Positions 16,428 to 25,466 of a stretch of DNA of 64,000 nt are shown here, in pieces. Both the position numbers and the translations under genes were made by a program. The notes below the pieces were generated by a model. It was given only the letters and a program-made list of their open reading frames with translations, was not told the DNA's origin and made no database searches. Source of the stretch: Streptomyces sp. NBC_01431 (lineage in GTDB: Bacteria > Actinomycetota > Actinomycetes > Streptomycetales > Streptomycetaceae); assembly GCF_036231355.1 (NCBI RefSeq), contig NZ_CP109496.1, positions 7,626,001-7,690,000 of the forward strand. The letters are read 5' to 3'. Position 1 is the first letter of the stretch. Each line of letters starts with the position of its first letter.

Positions 16428-17111
16428 CCAGCCGCCACCGCATCCCCTGACCGAGGCGGAGCTTTCGGCTCGGCCTCGCGGGCTGGCCGCGCTCGGCAAG
16501 GCGTCGACCCCGGGCAAGGGAGCACAGATCAGGAGCCGGGCGGCACGCCGCCGCGGCCGACGCGCTGTGCTCTCCACCACCGCACTGGCGGCAGCGGCCC
16601 TCACCTGCGGCGCCCTCGGCTCCCTGGCCGAGCAACCCTCATCTCCAGCGATGTCCGCGGCTCAGCCGTCTCCGGTGCGCACCCAGCGGGTGACGGTCGG
16701 CCTGGACGCCCACACACTGACCATCGAAGGCAAGAGGTTCACCATCGGCGCGCCGGCGAACTTCTGCCCGATCGGCGAGACCACCGTCACAGTGGCCGCC
16801 AAGTACCCTTCCGTCCAACTCCGCCCCAACAAACGCCCCATCGGCCGTGCGGGCGCCCGGAATTGGGCCGTCCCCTTCACCGACCGCAGCCACCAACAGC
16901 GGCTGCTGCTGTTCGCGATGGAACCCTCCGTCTTCCAACTCTCGGCAAGGACGGCATCCTTGGTGCCGTCGCCCTTGCACCCGAGGACGGGAAGCAGGTG
17001 TACGTCGCCATCAAGCCCGGTGCTCGTGTGGAGATCAAGGGTCGGCAGGCCGCGAGCACTGCCTCCAACCCCGCGTGCATCGACCGACAACCGATCACCG
17101 GCACCCACTGA
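16420..17111 (+). pseudogene. Membrane-anchored protein downstream of the sigma factor, frameshifted
   Basis: It starts at GTG 16420, overlapping the sigma-factor stop. A cytoplasmic tail of about 45 residues, one membrane helix (LSTTALAAAALTCGALGSLA) and an extracytoplasmic domain follow. The frame is lost near 16940; a second frame continues LGKDGILGAVALAPEDGKQ, then VYVAIKPGARVEIKG, to the stop at 17109-17111. The layout is that of an anti-sigma or sigma-operon membrane protein, but no zinc-binding anti-sigma motif is seen. With its two upstream neighbours it forms a fully damaged operon. Confidence 0.6.
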
Positions 17112-17433
17112 CGCCGAAACCGCTGGGCCGGGGCCGCCCGGAGGGACTGGACGGCCTCAGCAGGTCTGTTGGGGTGGGGGAGCAGCCCGGCCAGGTGGGG
17201 CTCACAGGAGAACTCGTCGCCGACCGGGGTGCGTTCAGCACAGGGGAACGCATCTCGGGTGGGGCCCGCCCACGCAATGTTGCTGCGGACGGCGTGGAGG
17301 TGTGGCGTTGTGGAGTGTTGGCCGTCGGTGAAAGGATCGGCGTGGCTGCGTCTGCGGATGGCGGGGTAGCCAGTCGGCTGTCACCGCTCCAACCGGCCCG
17401 TAGCGCCACTCGGGGCGCCCACGAGAGGACCCC

Positions 17434-19065
17434 ATGCGCGCCAACGAACAGGCCCAGAGCTCCGAAGGCAAGAAGTCTGCCCGCCCCGGCGCCACGACCG
17501 CGGCCCAGGGCAGCGGGAATGCTGGCGGCTTCCTCGCCCTCCAGGGTGCCGCGGGCAACGCGGCCGTCGTGCAACTGCTCCGTCAGGCCGGTCATTTGGG
17601 AACCCGGGAACAGCACCAGCACAACGCGGGCTGCGGTCACCCGTCGGCCGAGCCCGCCATACAGCGCTCCGCGGTCCACGATGTCCTGCGCGCTCCCGGC
17701 CGTCCCCTGGACGATGCCACCCGCACCGACATGGAGAACCGGCTCGGCGCCGACTTCTCCGACGTCCGCATCCACAACGACGCCGCCGCCAAGTCGTCCG
17801 CCACGGAGGTGGGTGCCCGCGCGTACACCTCGGGTTCCCATGTGGTCCTCGGCGAGGGCGGCAACGACCGTCACACTCTGGCCCACGAGTTGACCCATGT
17901 CATCCAGCAGCGCCAGGGGCCCGTCGCGGGCACGGACAACGGGGCGGGCCTGAAGGTGTCCGACCCCTCTGACCGCTTCGAACGCGAGGCCGAGACGAAC
18001 GCGCGCCGTGCTGTCAGCGGACCGGCCCCGTCCGTCGACGCGACCAAGGCGGTCCAGCGATCCGGCCACCACACTCCGCAGCAGGCAGAGTCCGTACAGC
18101 GCCTGGTGCCGCACCGCAAGGATGCCAACGACGGCGACGATGCGGCGCAGCAGGCGTTCAACGCCTGCGTGACGGCCCTCGACACTGCCGTCCAGGGTGC
18201 GTACGACTACGTGGTCAGCTATCCGGCGCTGGGGGCTCTCGGTCAGCTTGACGGCCACACGCTTCACTGGACCGAGGTGTGGGCCGAGTTCGTCGCGGGC
18301 ACGCGCGGCTCGGTCAGCAAGGAGTTCGGCTACGCGGTGGAGTCCCTCGCCACGTACGAGATGGCGAAGGCGAGCATGCCCGCGGGCTACCACATCGGAC
18401 TCCAGCAGGTGTACGGCGGGACCCGGCCCGACGTCGTGCTCTACGGACCGGGCCAGCAATGCGTCGCGGCCCTCGACATCACCGCGTCCAACAGCGCTGG
18501 ACACATCTTCGCGAAGGACAACTGGGACACACGATTCAGCAGGTTCGCGGAGATCACCTACCCCTCCCTCGACGATGCCACCCACATGGTGATGCGCGGC
18601 CGGGGGAACGCCACCGGCCCCGTGTCGGCGGCTGCGCTCGCCGAGTATCAGGAAGCGGCCGCCGAGCGGCGCCGACAACTCGCACTCCGATGCCTTGAGA
18701 TCAAGCAGGACTTCGAGAACACGGTTGCCCCCGTCTTCCAGGCCAACCGCGCAGCGATCGATCTCCACACCCAGTACGGCGTGGAGGTGGTCGTGAACTG
18801 GCTCCGCAGCGGACGCTTCGACGTGGACAACGCCGACGGGCTCGACAAGACGGCCTCCTGCGTGCTGGCAGCCCTCGGAATCAACGGCGTCTCGTACGGC
18901 TTCGCGGCGGGGTACACCGCCAACGTCGCCCGCGGTGAATCCTTCCTCCTCGCGGCCGACCATCAACCCGGCGGTGCCGCCTGGGGGCAGAGCGTCCCGG
19001 GGCCCGACCTCTCCGCACTCAACGCCCCCCGGGGCTCCCGCAACCGCACGACAGCACTCGCGTAG
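17434..19065 (+). CDS. DUF4157 protein with HEXXH-type motif and large C-terminal domain
   Basis: A 543-aa protein. After a disordered N-terminus (GFLALQGAAGNAAVVQLLRQ is the conserved lead-in), DUF4157 spans about 80-160 and ends in HELTHVIQQRQG (151-162), a zinc-metallopeptidase-like motif with the invariant I-Q-Q. The 380-residue C-terminal part (from about 165) has no domain I recognise; it contains repeated FEREAE/QRSGHH linkers and a region with DVVLYGPGQQCVAALDITAS. DUF4157 is a frequent N-terminal module of proteins encoded by extracellular contractile injection systems, but no such genes are in the window. Monocistronic. The C-terminal part may be a toxin. Confidence 0.85.
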   Translation: MRANEQAQSSEGKKSARPGATTAAQGSGNAGGFLALQGAAGNAAVVQLLRQAGHLGTREQHQHNAGCGHPSAEPAIQRSAVHDVLRAPGRPLDDATRTDMENRLGADFSDVRIHNDAAAKSSATEVGARAYTSGSHVVLGEGGNDRHTLAHELTHVIQQRQGPVAGTDNGAGLKVSDPSDRFEREAETNARRAVSGPAPSVDATKAVQRSGHHTPQQAESVQRLVPHRKDANDGDDAAQQAFNACVTALDTAVQGAYDYVVSYPALGALGQLDGHTLHWTEVWAEFVAGTRGSVSKEFGYAVESLATYEMAKASMPAGYHIGLQQVYGGTRPDVVLYGPGQQCVAALDITASNSAGHIFAKDNWDTRFSRFAEITYPSLDDATHMVMRGRGNATGPVSAAALAEYQEAAAERRRQLALRCLEIKQDFENTVAPVFQANRAAIDLHTQYGVEVVVNWLRSGRFDVDNADGLDKTASCVLAALGINGVSYGFAAGYTANVARGESFLLAADHQPGGAAWGQSVPGPDLSALNAPRGSRNRTTALA

Positions 19066-19084
19066 CGGAATGCCAGCTCACCGC

Positions 19085-19184
19085 CCCTGAGCGCCCTAAC
19101 CGGACAGGTTCGGCTCGTCCTTCCGCTCAGGGCGACGACCTTCGTCGACGTTCCTGTGGGGGAACGGCGAACGGACCTGTCCGG
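19085..19184. terminator. Nested inverted repeats between convergent genes
   Basis: CCCTGAGCG (19085-19093) pairs with CGCTCAGGG (19124-19132), and CCGGACAGGT (19100-19109) pairs with ACCTGTCCGG (19175-19184). They lie between the converging DUF4157 and response-regulator genes and could terminate either. The two structures overlap, so only one can form at a time. Confidence 0.45.
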
Positions 19185-19207
19185 GTTCTCCAAGCCCGGC
19201 GAGCTCC

Positions 19208-19864
19208 CTACGAGCCGATGATGCCCGCGTCGTGGGCGATGAGACCGGCCTGGGTGCGGTTGACGCAGCCCAGTTTGTCCAGCATCCGCGACACATAGCC
19301 CTTGATCGTGGCCTCGGAGAGGAACAGCCGGGCCGCGATCTGCGCGTTCGACAGGCCCACGCCGAGGCCGGCCAGGACCTCGATCTCCCGCTCGGTCAGC
19401 AAGGCGACCAGCTCGCGTGCGCGGTCGCGGGCCGGAAGGCTGTCCGTCGACGCGGCGATGAGCCGACGGGCAGCGGAGGGCGAGAGCACGGTGTGCCCCT
19501 GGGCAGCCGTCCGTACGAGCCCGATCAGCTCCTCCGGCGGGGTCGACTTGACCAGGAACCCGGTCGCGCCGGCCCGCAAGGCACGCAACACGTACTGGTC
19601 GGCGTCGAAGGTCGTCAGCACCACGATGTTCGGCGGCTGTGCAAGCTGGTTGATGCGCTCGATCGCGGCCAGCCCGTCCATGCCCGGCATACGCAAGTCC
19701 ATCAGGACGACGTCCGGGCGGCTGCGCCGGACGGCCTCGATGCCGGCCGCGCCGTCGTGGGCCATGCCGACGACCTCCAGGTCCTGGGCCGAGTCGAGAA
19801 TGGTACGCAGGAACACGCACACCATCGGTTCGTCGTCCACCACCACTATTCGGGCCACGCTCAC
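19208..19864 (-). CDS. NarL/LuxR-type response regulator
   Basis: A 218-aa response regulator. The receiver domain (1-120) has DD at 10-11, phosphoacceptor Asp at 56 (VVLMDLRMPGMDG), and Thr and Lys in TFDA and FLVKS. The LuxR-type HTH at about 150-212 contains LTEREIEVLAGLGVGLSNAQ and then IAARLFLSEATIKGYVSRML. It overlaps the kinase gene by four bases (ATGA, 19861-19864), so the pair is co-translated. Confidence 0.95.
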   Translation of the reverse strand: MSVARIVVVDDEPMVCVFLRTILDSAQDLEVVGMAHDGAAGIEAVRRSRPDVVLMDLRMPGMDGLAAIERINQLAQPPNIVVLTTFDADQYVLRALRAGATGFLVKSTPPEELIGLVRTAAQGHTVLSPSAARRLIAASTDSLPARDRARELVALLTEREIEVLAGLGVGLSNAQIAARLFLSEATIKGYVSRMLDKLGCVNRTQAGLIAHDAGIIGS

Positions 19865-21057
19865 ACCGCCGATCGCGCGGTCGGGACGTATGAGGGCAGC
19901 GTCGCCTCGACGCTGAACCCGCCGTCGGGACAGGGTCCGGCCCGCAGGGTGCCGTGCACGAGTTCTATGCGCCGACGCAGCTGCGCGATTCCCATGCCGG
20001 AGCCGGTGCCCGCGAGGGCGTTGCTCGCTCTGCTGGTCGGGGCACTGTTGTGGACCGTGATCCGCACCTGGGCCTCGTCGTACTGCACCCGTACGGTCAC
20101 CTGGGCGCCGGGCGCGTGCTTGCGGACGTTGGTCAGCGCCTCGCGCAGGATGCGGTAGGTGGTGCGCCCGACCAACGGTGAGGCGAGGGCCGGGTCGCCG
20201 TCCTCGATCAACTCGGTCGGTGTGCCCACCGCTATCGACTCGGCGACCAGGTCGGTGAAGCCCCCCACCGAGGGCGTGTTGTCGCCCTCGGGCATGGTAC
20301 GCAGAATGCCCACGAGGTCTCGCAGTTCCTCCAGGGCCTGGCAGCCCGCGGCGCGCAGTTCCTCCGCAGCCTGCCGGGTCCCCTCATCCTGCGCCGTCAC
20401 TCGCAGCGCTCCGGCCTGCAGCACCATCAGGCTCACCCGGTGCGTGACCACGTCGTGCATCTCCCCGGCGAGCCGCGCGCGTTCTTCGGCGCGAGCCTGT
20501 TCGGCGAGCAGGTGGCGCTCCCGCTCGGCTCGCTCTGCGCGTTCGACGAGGGCGAGGACCATGCGTCGGCGGGCGTCGAAGTACAGCGCCAGCAGCGGCC
20601 CGACCGCGGTGCGCAGCAGGCCGATCGTCATGACGGTGACCGAGGGTTGCCAGGGTCGCATGATGACGAGGGTGCAGGCGGCGAGTACGAGGAACGCCGT
20701 CCGGCGGTTCGGCTGGTAGAAGAACGGGCTGTAGGCGGCCGCCACGGTCGCGTAGGGGGCCCACACGTTCGCGTCGTGGGCGGGCGTCAGCGCGTCGCCC
20801 GGTGAGATCAGCAGCGTCACCGCGAGCGTGAAAGCACCGAGCACGCCGACGACGGTGAGCGGGGCGACGCGGCGGAGGGCCAGCGAGGCGCAGGCGAGCG
20901 CCTGCACGCCCAGCACGACCCAGGCGAGGGTGTCCGGGTGGTCCGGCCACCAACTGGCGCCGATCAGCGTGGTGCCGGTGTCGAGCAGCACGAAGGCGAC
21001 CGCTGTCGCAACGTCAACCGCCACCCAGTGCCCGCGGTGCCACGGTCTGTCAGTCAT
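19861..21057 (-). CDS. Two-component sensor histidine kinase (HisKA_3 type)
   Basis: A 398-aa kinase with several N-terminal membrane helices (about 10-155) and no large sensor loop. A HisKA_3 dimerisation domain follows (ARLAGEMHDVVTHRVSLMVL, phospho-His in EMHD) and a C-terminal HATPase_c (N box EALTNVRKHA, G box GSGMGIAQLRRR). The ATG at 21057 gives the usual start of the first helix; an upstream extension to 21267 has no homology. It probably controls cell-envelope or neighbouring genes; the signal is unknown. Confidence 0.93.
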   Translation of the reverse strand: MTDRPWHRGHWVAVDVATAVAFVLLDTGTTLIGASWWPDHPDTLAWVVLGVQALACASLALRRVAPLTVVGVLGAFTLAVTLLISPGDALTPAHDANVWAPYATVAAAYSPFFYQPNRRTAFLVLAACTLVIMRPWQPSVTVMTIGLLRTAVGPLLALYFDARRRMVLALVERAERAERERHLLAEQARAEERARLAGEMHDVVTHRVSLMVLQAGALRVTAQDEGTRQAAEELRAAGCQALEELRDLVGILRTMPEGDNTPSVGGFTDLVAESIAVGTPTELIEDGDPALASPLVGRTTYRILREALTNVRKHAPGAQVTVRVQYDEAQVRITVHNSAPTSRASNALAGTGSGMGIAQLRRRIELVHGTLRAGPCPDGGFSVEATLPSYVPTARSAV

Positions 21058-21235
21058 GACGTTTACGGTAGGGCATCCGTGCCGCCGCCCCGCCTGCGCC
21101 GGAGCCACCCCGTACCTCCGCCTCGGGCGGACCCTACGAAAGTCGCATGCCGCCGGCGATGACCAGCCGTTCGTCGCTCCCGGAACCGACCGCTCACCCT
21201 GCCGCGCGACGGGCCCGCTGCCGTGGAATGAGGGC

Positions 21236-21751
21236 ATGGATGCAACAGGCAACCCCACCATGACCACTCCCCGGCTCGGCCGCTATTCGATCGACACGGA
21301 CAGTTCGTCCATCACGTTCAAGAGCAGACACTTCTTCGGCCTCATGCCCGTACGCGGCACGTTCGCGATCCGGGGCGGCACGGTCGAGGTGACCGAGCCG
21401 CTGTCCCAGTCGCGTCTGCGCGTCGAGGTCGAAGCGGCGAGCTTCAGTACGGGCAACGGCCAACGGGACCGCGACGTGCGGTCGGTGAAGTTCCTGGACA
21501 CCGACCGGCACCCGCTGATCACTTTCGTCTCCGAGCGGGTGGACGCAACATCCGTCTCGGGCACGCTCACCGCGTGCGGGATCACCCGGTCCGCGAGCCT
21601 GTCGATCGTGCGCTCGGAGGTGCACACGAACTCTTTCACCGTCCGCGCCACCACCCGGGTCGACCGCATCGAGTTCGGTGTGACCGCGGCCCGAGGGATG
21701 GCCGGGCGCCATCTCGACCTGACGCTGGAGGTCACGTGCGTCCGTGATTGA
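21236..21751 (+). CDS. YceI-family protein
   Basis: A 171-aa lipocalin-like YceI domain protein. Diagnostic segments are GRYSIDTDSSSITFKSRHFFG, one residue too long to be chance at the domain start, V-R-G-T-F (about 36-40), and KFLDTDRHPLITF (about 82-94). YceI proteins bind isoprenoid-type hydrophobic molecules. No signal peptide is present, as in many actinobacterial cytoplasmic members. It is divergent from the kinase gene, which may be coincidental. GAGG lies close to the ATG. Confidence 0.88.
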   Translation: MDATGNPTMTTPRLGRYSIDTDSSSITFKSRHFFGLMPVRGTFAIRGGTVEVTEPLSQSRLRVEVEAASFSTGNGQRDRDVRSVKFLDTDRHPLITFVSERVDATSVSGTLTACGITRSASLSIVRSEVHTNSFTVRATTRVDRIEFGVTAARGMAGRHLDLTLEVTCVRD

Positions 21752-21787
21752 CGCCGCCGCACACGCAACGGGCGGCGGGCGCCGGTC

Positions 21788-22175
21788 ATGGCTAGCGCGG
21801 TCGTGGTCGAAGACCTGCACGAGAGCTACGGCGCGCGGTACGGGCCGTGGACGGGGCGAGCTTCGGCGTCGAGCGCGGGCAGATCTTCGCGCTGCTCGGC
21901 CGCAACGGCGCCGAAAAGACGACCACCGTGGAGATCTTGGGGGGCGCACCCAGGACGGCGGATGCGTTGACGTGCTCGGCCTCGACCCGGTCGACCAGTC
22001 CACGGCGCGCCCTGCGCGAGGGGATCGTACTGGTGCTGCAGGACACCGCGGTCGAGCCCGATTCTCACGATCCGCGAGACCATCGCCCACAAAGCACTAC
22101 ATGGAGGAGGCGCAGGAGCTGGCCGACCGAGTGGCCGTGCTCTTCGCCGGAGCCATCGTCGCGGGTGTTGGGCAC
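21788..22175 (+). pseudogene. ABC transporter ATPase remnant
   Basis: Pieces of a DrrA-like ABC ATPase appear in order in different frames: ASAVVVEDLHESYG, then SFGVERGQIFALLGRNGAEK with the damaged Walker A (Glu where Gly should precede Lys), then VDVLGLDP, then, after a large deletion that removes the signature motif and Walker B, HYMEEAQELADRVAVLFAGA. Frameshifts, deletion and the Walker A change show an inactive gene. Confidence 0.7.
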
Positions 22176-22398
22176 GTCGTTCCACTTCGGCGGGCAGACC
22201 ATGGCGACAGCAGCCGCGGACGCGATGAAGCAGTACTGCGGGCTGCTGGGCGAGCAGGAGATGAAAGCGATGTCGCCGGCGCAGTGGTCGGCGACGAAGG
22301 AACTGGTGAAGGACGACGGACAGATGGTGTTCGCGTACGGCATCTCCCGGCTCTGCCCGCAGCGTTGCCAAGGTCCTTAAGCCGGCCGTCGAGGGCAC
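22176..22398. other. Coding-like scrap, family not recognised
   Basis: The frame ending at 22380 reads text such as KQYCGLLGEQEMKAMSPAQW, helical and plausible as protein but joined to the ABC remnant without a start of its own. I do not recognise it. Possibly a second fragment brought in by rearrangement. Confidence 0.3.
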
Positions 22399-22911
22399 CT
22401 ATCCTCGGTTGTTCTCACGACCATGACCACTTAGGTACCGCTGGTATGCATCCCGGCTGTCGCTGACGAAGTGCCACTGGTCGATCAGCGCCTTCAGCTC
22501 ACGCTCACCCAGCCAGTCAAACCAGCCTATTTCCTCGGCGCTGGGCCGCAGCTGGCGCGCCTCGATTGTTGCCTCGTGCACAGCGAACCAGTAGGGGCCG
22601 AGCTCGCCCTCGCACAAGAACTTGAACAGAGGAGTCACCGGGGCCTCGACGCCCAGCTCCTCAGCGAGCTCCCGGCCAGCCGCTGCTTCGTAGCTCTCGC
22701 CGACGCCGACAGCTCCCGCGACGAGCCAGCTGTACTGCCCCGGAAAGCGAGAACTGCTCCTTGGGCGCTGGTGTACAAGGATCCGACCGTTTGCATCCCG
22801 GCAGAGCACCATGGACATGCGATAGTACCACCGATTGCGTACCGCATCGCCTCGGTCCACCACACCCAGCACGCGGTCGTGCACATCAACTCGCTCGATC
22901 AACTCGCTCAT
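22399..22911 (-). CDS. Nudix hydrolase (IDI-like subgroup)
   Basis: A 170-aa Nudix protein. Its start (VDVHDRVLGVVDRGDAVRNR), the W-Y-Y-R-M-S-M-V segment and HQRPRSS resemble the isopentenyl-diphosphate isomerase/YfcD-like Nudix subgroup. The Nudix box is AGAVGVGESYEAAAGRELAE and then ELG (about 66-88), with G, E, RE and E residues present. Monocistronic. Substrate unknown. The ATG at 22911 excludes a longer extension through the promoter. Confidence 0.88.
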   Translation of the reverse strand: MSELIERVDVHDRVLGVVDRGDAVRNRWYYRMSMVLCRDANGRILVHQRPRSSSRFPGQYSWLVAGAVGVGESYEAAAGRELAEELGVEAPVTPLFKFLCEGELGPYWFAVHEATIEARQLRPSAEEIGWFDWLGERELKALIDQWHFVSDSRDAYQRYLSGHGRENNRG

Positions 22912-22983
22912 GACCCCACCCTGCCAGAACGGGTTCAGGTCCGCGGCGTGGTCTGAGGGGGCCCTGCGGTCTGTCAAACGCAC

Positions 22984-23724
22984 CGTGTAGCCAGGGTTAT
23001 TGGAGTTGGTGACGCGCTGGGCAGTGGCGCCCGTTGAAGTGACGTCGAAGGCACAGCGCGGCCATGAGCAGGATCAGCAGCGCCCAGCCGAGCACCCCCG
23101 GTCTTCCGGCCCGCAGGTTGCGCCCGTGCCGCCATTTGCGCTGGCTCGGTGTGGATTGTCTCCCCTAGCCGGACAGACAGCACACGACCGCTGTCCACGG
23201 CAGGCGGTGACACAGTTCAACGCAACAACCAACCGCCCGCCGAGATCCATGCCCTCCTCAACAGCGAGGCCAAGTAGCCGGAACGGGCTGGAGCACATTC
23301 AGGCTTGAGGCTGCGGCGACGCCTCGCTCACGAGCCGCAACAGCAGCGGCGCGCCCGTCACCGATTGTTCTCTTGTGTTCGACTAGCGAGTGCCTGACGG
23401 GGGATTGGCGTGGCTCAGCCACAAGGTCGGTGACCGACGCGAAGTCCTCGTGGCCTCGGTGACCCTGTGTTGGCTGGAGCTTGTAGGATCTCGCGGCCGA
23501 TGGCATGTCGATCTTCTGTGACCTGCTGGTTCTGTGTTGTCTCACTGCGATGTCATGTCACCCAAGATCAGTCTCAGAGCGATGACATTTTCTCGGCGGA
23601 ACGATGAGTCTGCGGCTGGGCCACCGAGCACGAGGACTCCATGCGAGCTCAGATCGCGCACCGATGAGTTTCCCGCGCCGCGTCGGTCTGTACGTGTGAG
23701 ACCGACTCGCGGAAGGCTGGCGCC
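22984..23724. other. 741-bp stretch without a supported gene
   Basis: No frame shows a domain or a good start. It is likely eroded accessory DNA upstream of the reductase gene. Confidence 0.45.
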
Positions 23725-24288
23725 ATGCGGAAACTGATCTACGGCATGAACCTGACCCTGGACGGCTACATCGCCGCGCCCGGCGACGACATCGGCTGGA
23801 GCGCGCCAAGTGACGAGCTGTTCCAGTTTTGGTCCGACCAGTTGCAGGCAACCGATCTGTCGCTGTACGGGACAAAACTGTGGCAGACGATGAGCTCCTA
23901 CTGGCCGACCGGCGACCAGCAGCCCAATGCCACCCCGTCGCAGATCGAGTTCGCGCGCCGCTGGCGGGACATGTCGAAGGTGGTGTTCTCCTCGACGATC
24001 GAGAAGGTCGACTGGAACACCCGCCTGGTCACCGGCGACGCGGTCGCCGAGATCACCCGGCTTAAGGCCGAGGACGGCGGCCCGATGGACATCGGCGGCG
24101 CGACGCTCGCCGGGGCGGCCATGCGGGCCGGGCTGATTGACGAGTACGTGCTGGCCACCGCGCCGGTCCTGGTGGGCGGCGGCACGCCGTTCTTCACCGA
24201 GCTGGACAGCTGGGTGAATCTGAACCTGTTGGAGACGCGGACGTTCCCCGGCGGCGTGGTGCTGACCAGGTACGAGACGAGACGCTGA
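23725..24288 (+). CDS. RibD C-terminal/dihydrofolate-reductase-fold protein
   Basis: A 187-aa protein opening with KLIYGMNLTLDGYIAAPGDD, the characteristic start of the DHFR-like RibD C-terminal family, and holding the later conserved MDIGGATLAGAAMRAGLIDE (about residues 121-140) and P-V-L-V-G-G-G-x-P-F (about 147-156). A NADPH-dependent reductase is expected; true folate reduction is unlikely for this subgroup. GGAAGG precedes the ATG. Monocistronic. Confidence 0.9.
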   Translation: MRKLIYGMNLTLDGYIAAPGDDIGWSAPSDELFQFWSDQLQATDLSLYGTKLWQTMSSYWPTGDQQPNATPSQIEFARRWRDMSKVVFSSTIEKVDWNTRLVTGDAVAEITRLKAEDGGPMDIGGATLAGAAMRAGLIDEYVLATAPVLVGGGTPFFTELDSWVNLNLLETRTFPGGVVLTRYETRR

Positions 24289-24304
24289 GCGCCCGTCACG
24301 CGAC

Positions 24305-24545
24305 TCGACCGCCCGCCTGCCAGGGTCACACGCGAACGTGAACGCCACCACTGGGGTGGACAGTCGGCAATGCGGCTTCGCATCCACTACTACTGGACCC
24401 TGCTCAGTGGTCAAGATGTGATCCGGGATGTGCTTGCGGGCCTGCCCCTCCACAACGGCCTTCAGCAGGAATGACTGGGCCACGCTGCCGCCTACGGACG
24501 GAGCGAAGTCGGCAAAGAGCAACCGCGGCGGCTCAGGCGTCGACC
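24305..24545 (-). pseudogene. TnsA-like transposase endonuclease fragment
   Basis: The minus strand encodes LLFADFAPSVGGSVAQSFLL followed by ARKHIPDHILTTEQGPVVVDAKP. This is the core of TnsA-type endonucleases of heteromeric (Tn7-like) transposons, with the PD...(Q)xK-type active-site residues (Asp in HIPD, Asp/Lys in VVDAKP). Only about 75 residues survive, and no TnsB or TnsC remnant is visible nearby. Confidence 0.5.
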
Positions 24546-24549
24546 TGGC

Positions 24550-24780
24550 ATGAGGCCGATCAACGACGAGTACATCGCGGAGTCCGGGCTGATCGCCGTC
24601 GACGTCGTGGCAGCGGACGACGAAACGGCCCTCGCCTTCCAGTAAGCGCTGGTCGGGCGCTGTACGACAGCCCCAGCGCCCGCACGACCACGACACCGAG
24701 CGAGCCGGGGGTGCGGCTGCGCTGCAATCTCGACCTGCGCCAGGAACGCACATCCGCCGCCGACCCCGCTGATCACGCCA
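24550..24780 (+). pseudogene. DUF6207-family remnant
   Basis: MRPINDEYIAESGLIAVDVV...ETALAFQ (24550-24642) is the start of a DUF6207 protein, common in Streptomyces, but it meets a TAA at 24643. The expected C-terminal text SEPGVRLRCNLDLRQE follows in another frame (about 24690-24745). The gene is broken by a stop and a frameshift. Confidence 0.55.
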
Positions 24781-25220
24781 GGAGCGCGAGCGGCCCGTCA
24801 AAGCCGTCAGGCCCGTGCCCTGTTGAGAGAACTGGCAGGTAAACGCCCCCTGCCGGGCGTTGTGGCCCGTTCGATGTTGGTGTGCGGAACACGAAGCCGT
24901 TCAGGGAGGCCGTTGCTGAGACACTGGCGGAACTGGCCCGCCGGGGTTACGTCGCGCCAGCCACGGTGCGACACCATCGATAGCCAGATCACCGCACCGG
25001 ATGAGAGGTCAGCCGGAGCGCGACCGGCCGCGACTGGCAGGCCCGCATGGCCACGATCGCTGAGATGCGGCCCGACATCACCGAGTGGTTCGACCGCGAT
25101 GTGTGGACCAAGGCCGTCCACGACACCGGATTCACTCTCACTCGCCGCTGACCGGAAACCGCACCGCACCCCCGAACAGCTGCCTCCCAGACGGCAGACG
25201 CAACTGAGCCTGACCACGCC
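24781..25220. other. 440-bp stretch with unassigned coding-like pieces
   Basis: Two short coding-like segments occur: FREAVAETLAELARRGYVAP (about 24896-24960) and MATIAEMRPDITEWFDRDVW (25049-25108, stopping at 25153). They could belong to one decayed gene. I do not recognise the family. Confidence 0.3.
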
Positions 25221-25257
25221 GTAATGCGCCGCTGCTCCGGGAGCAGCGGCGCATTAC
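25221..25257. terminator. Perfect 17-bp-stem hairpin
   Basis: GTAATGCGCCGCTGCTC (25221-25237) and GAGCAGCGGCGCATTAC (25241-25257) are perfect complements around the loop CGG. It lies just after the last coding-like scrap on the plus strand and could terminate transcription coming from the left; it sits 210 bp beyond the DinB gene on the other strand. No T-run on either side. An end of a vanished mobile element is an alternative. Confidence 0.55.
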
Positions 25258-25466
25258 CAGATCGGATGGTGCGCGTGGCGGTTGTAAACGGTGTGAGGAA
25301 GGATTCAACTGCCGTTCCACACAGGCGAGTTCGCCTGCGGTCAGGGCGCGGCGGGCGCATCAGCCGGCCGAGCACGGCCGTCTGGTTACGTCACGATTCG
25401 ACGCTCCGTCGCCAACGGCTGGCGCGTACATCCCGTCGTGACAGTGCCAACCGTGTCTGGTCGGCG

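Noticed and set aside
17095..18966. 623-codon minus-strand frame
   Set aside because: Antisense to the DUF4157 gene, where conserved HELTH and lead-in motifs identify the true frame.
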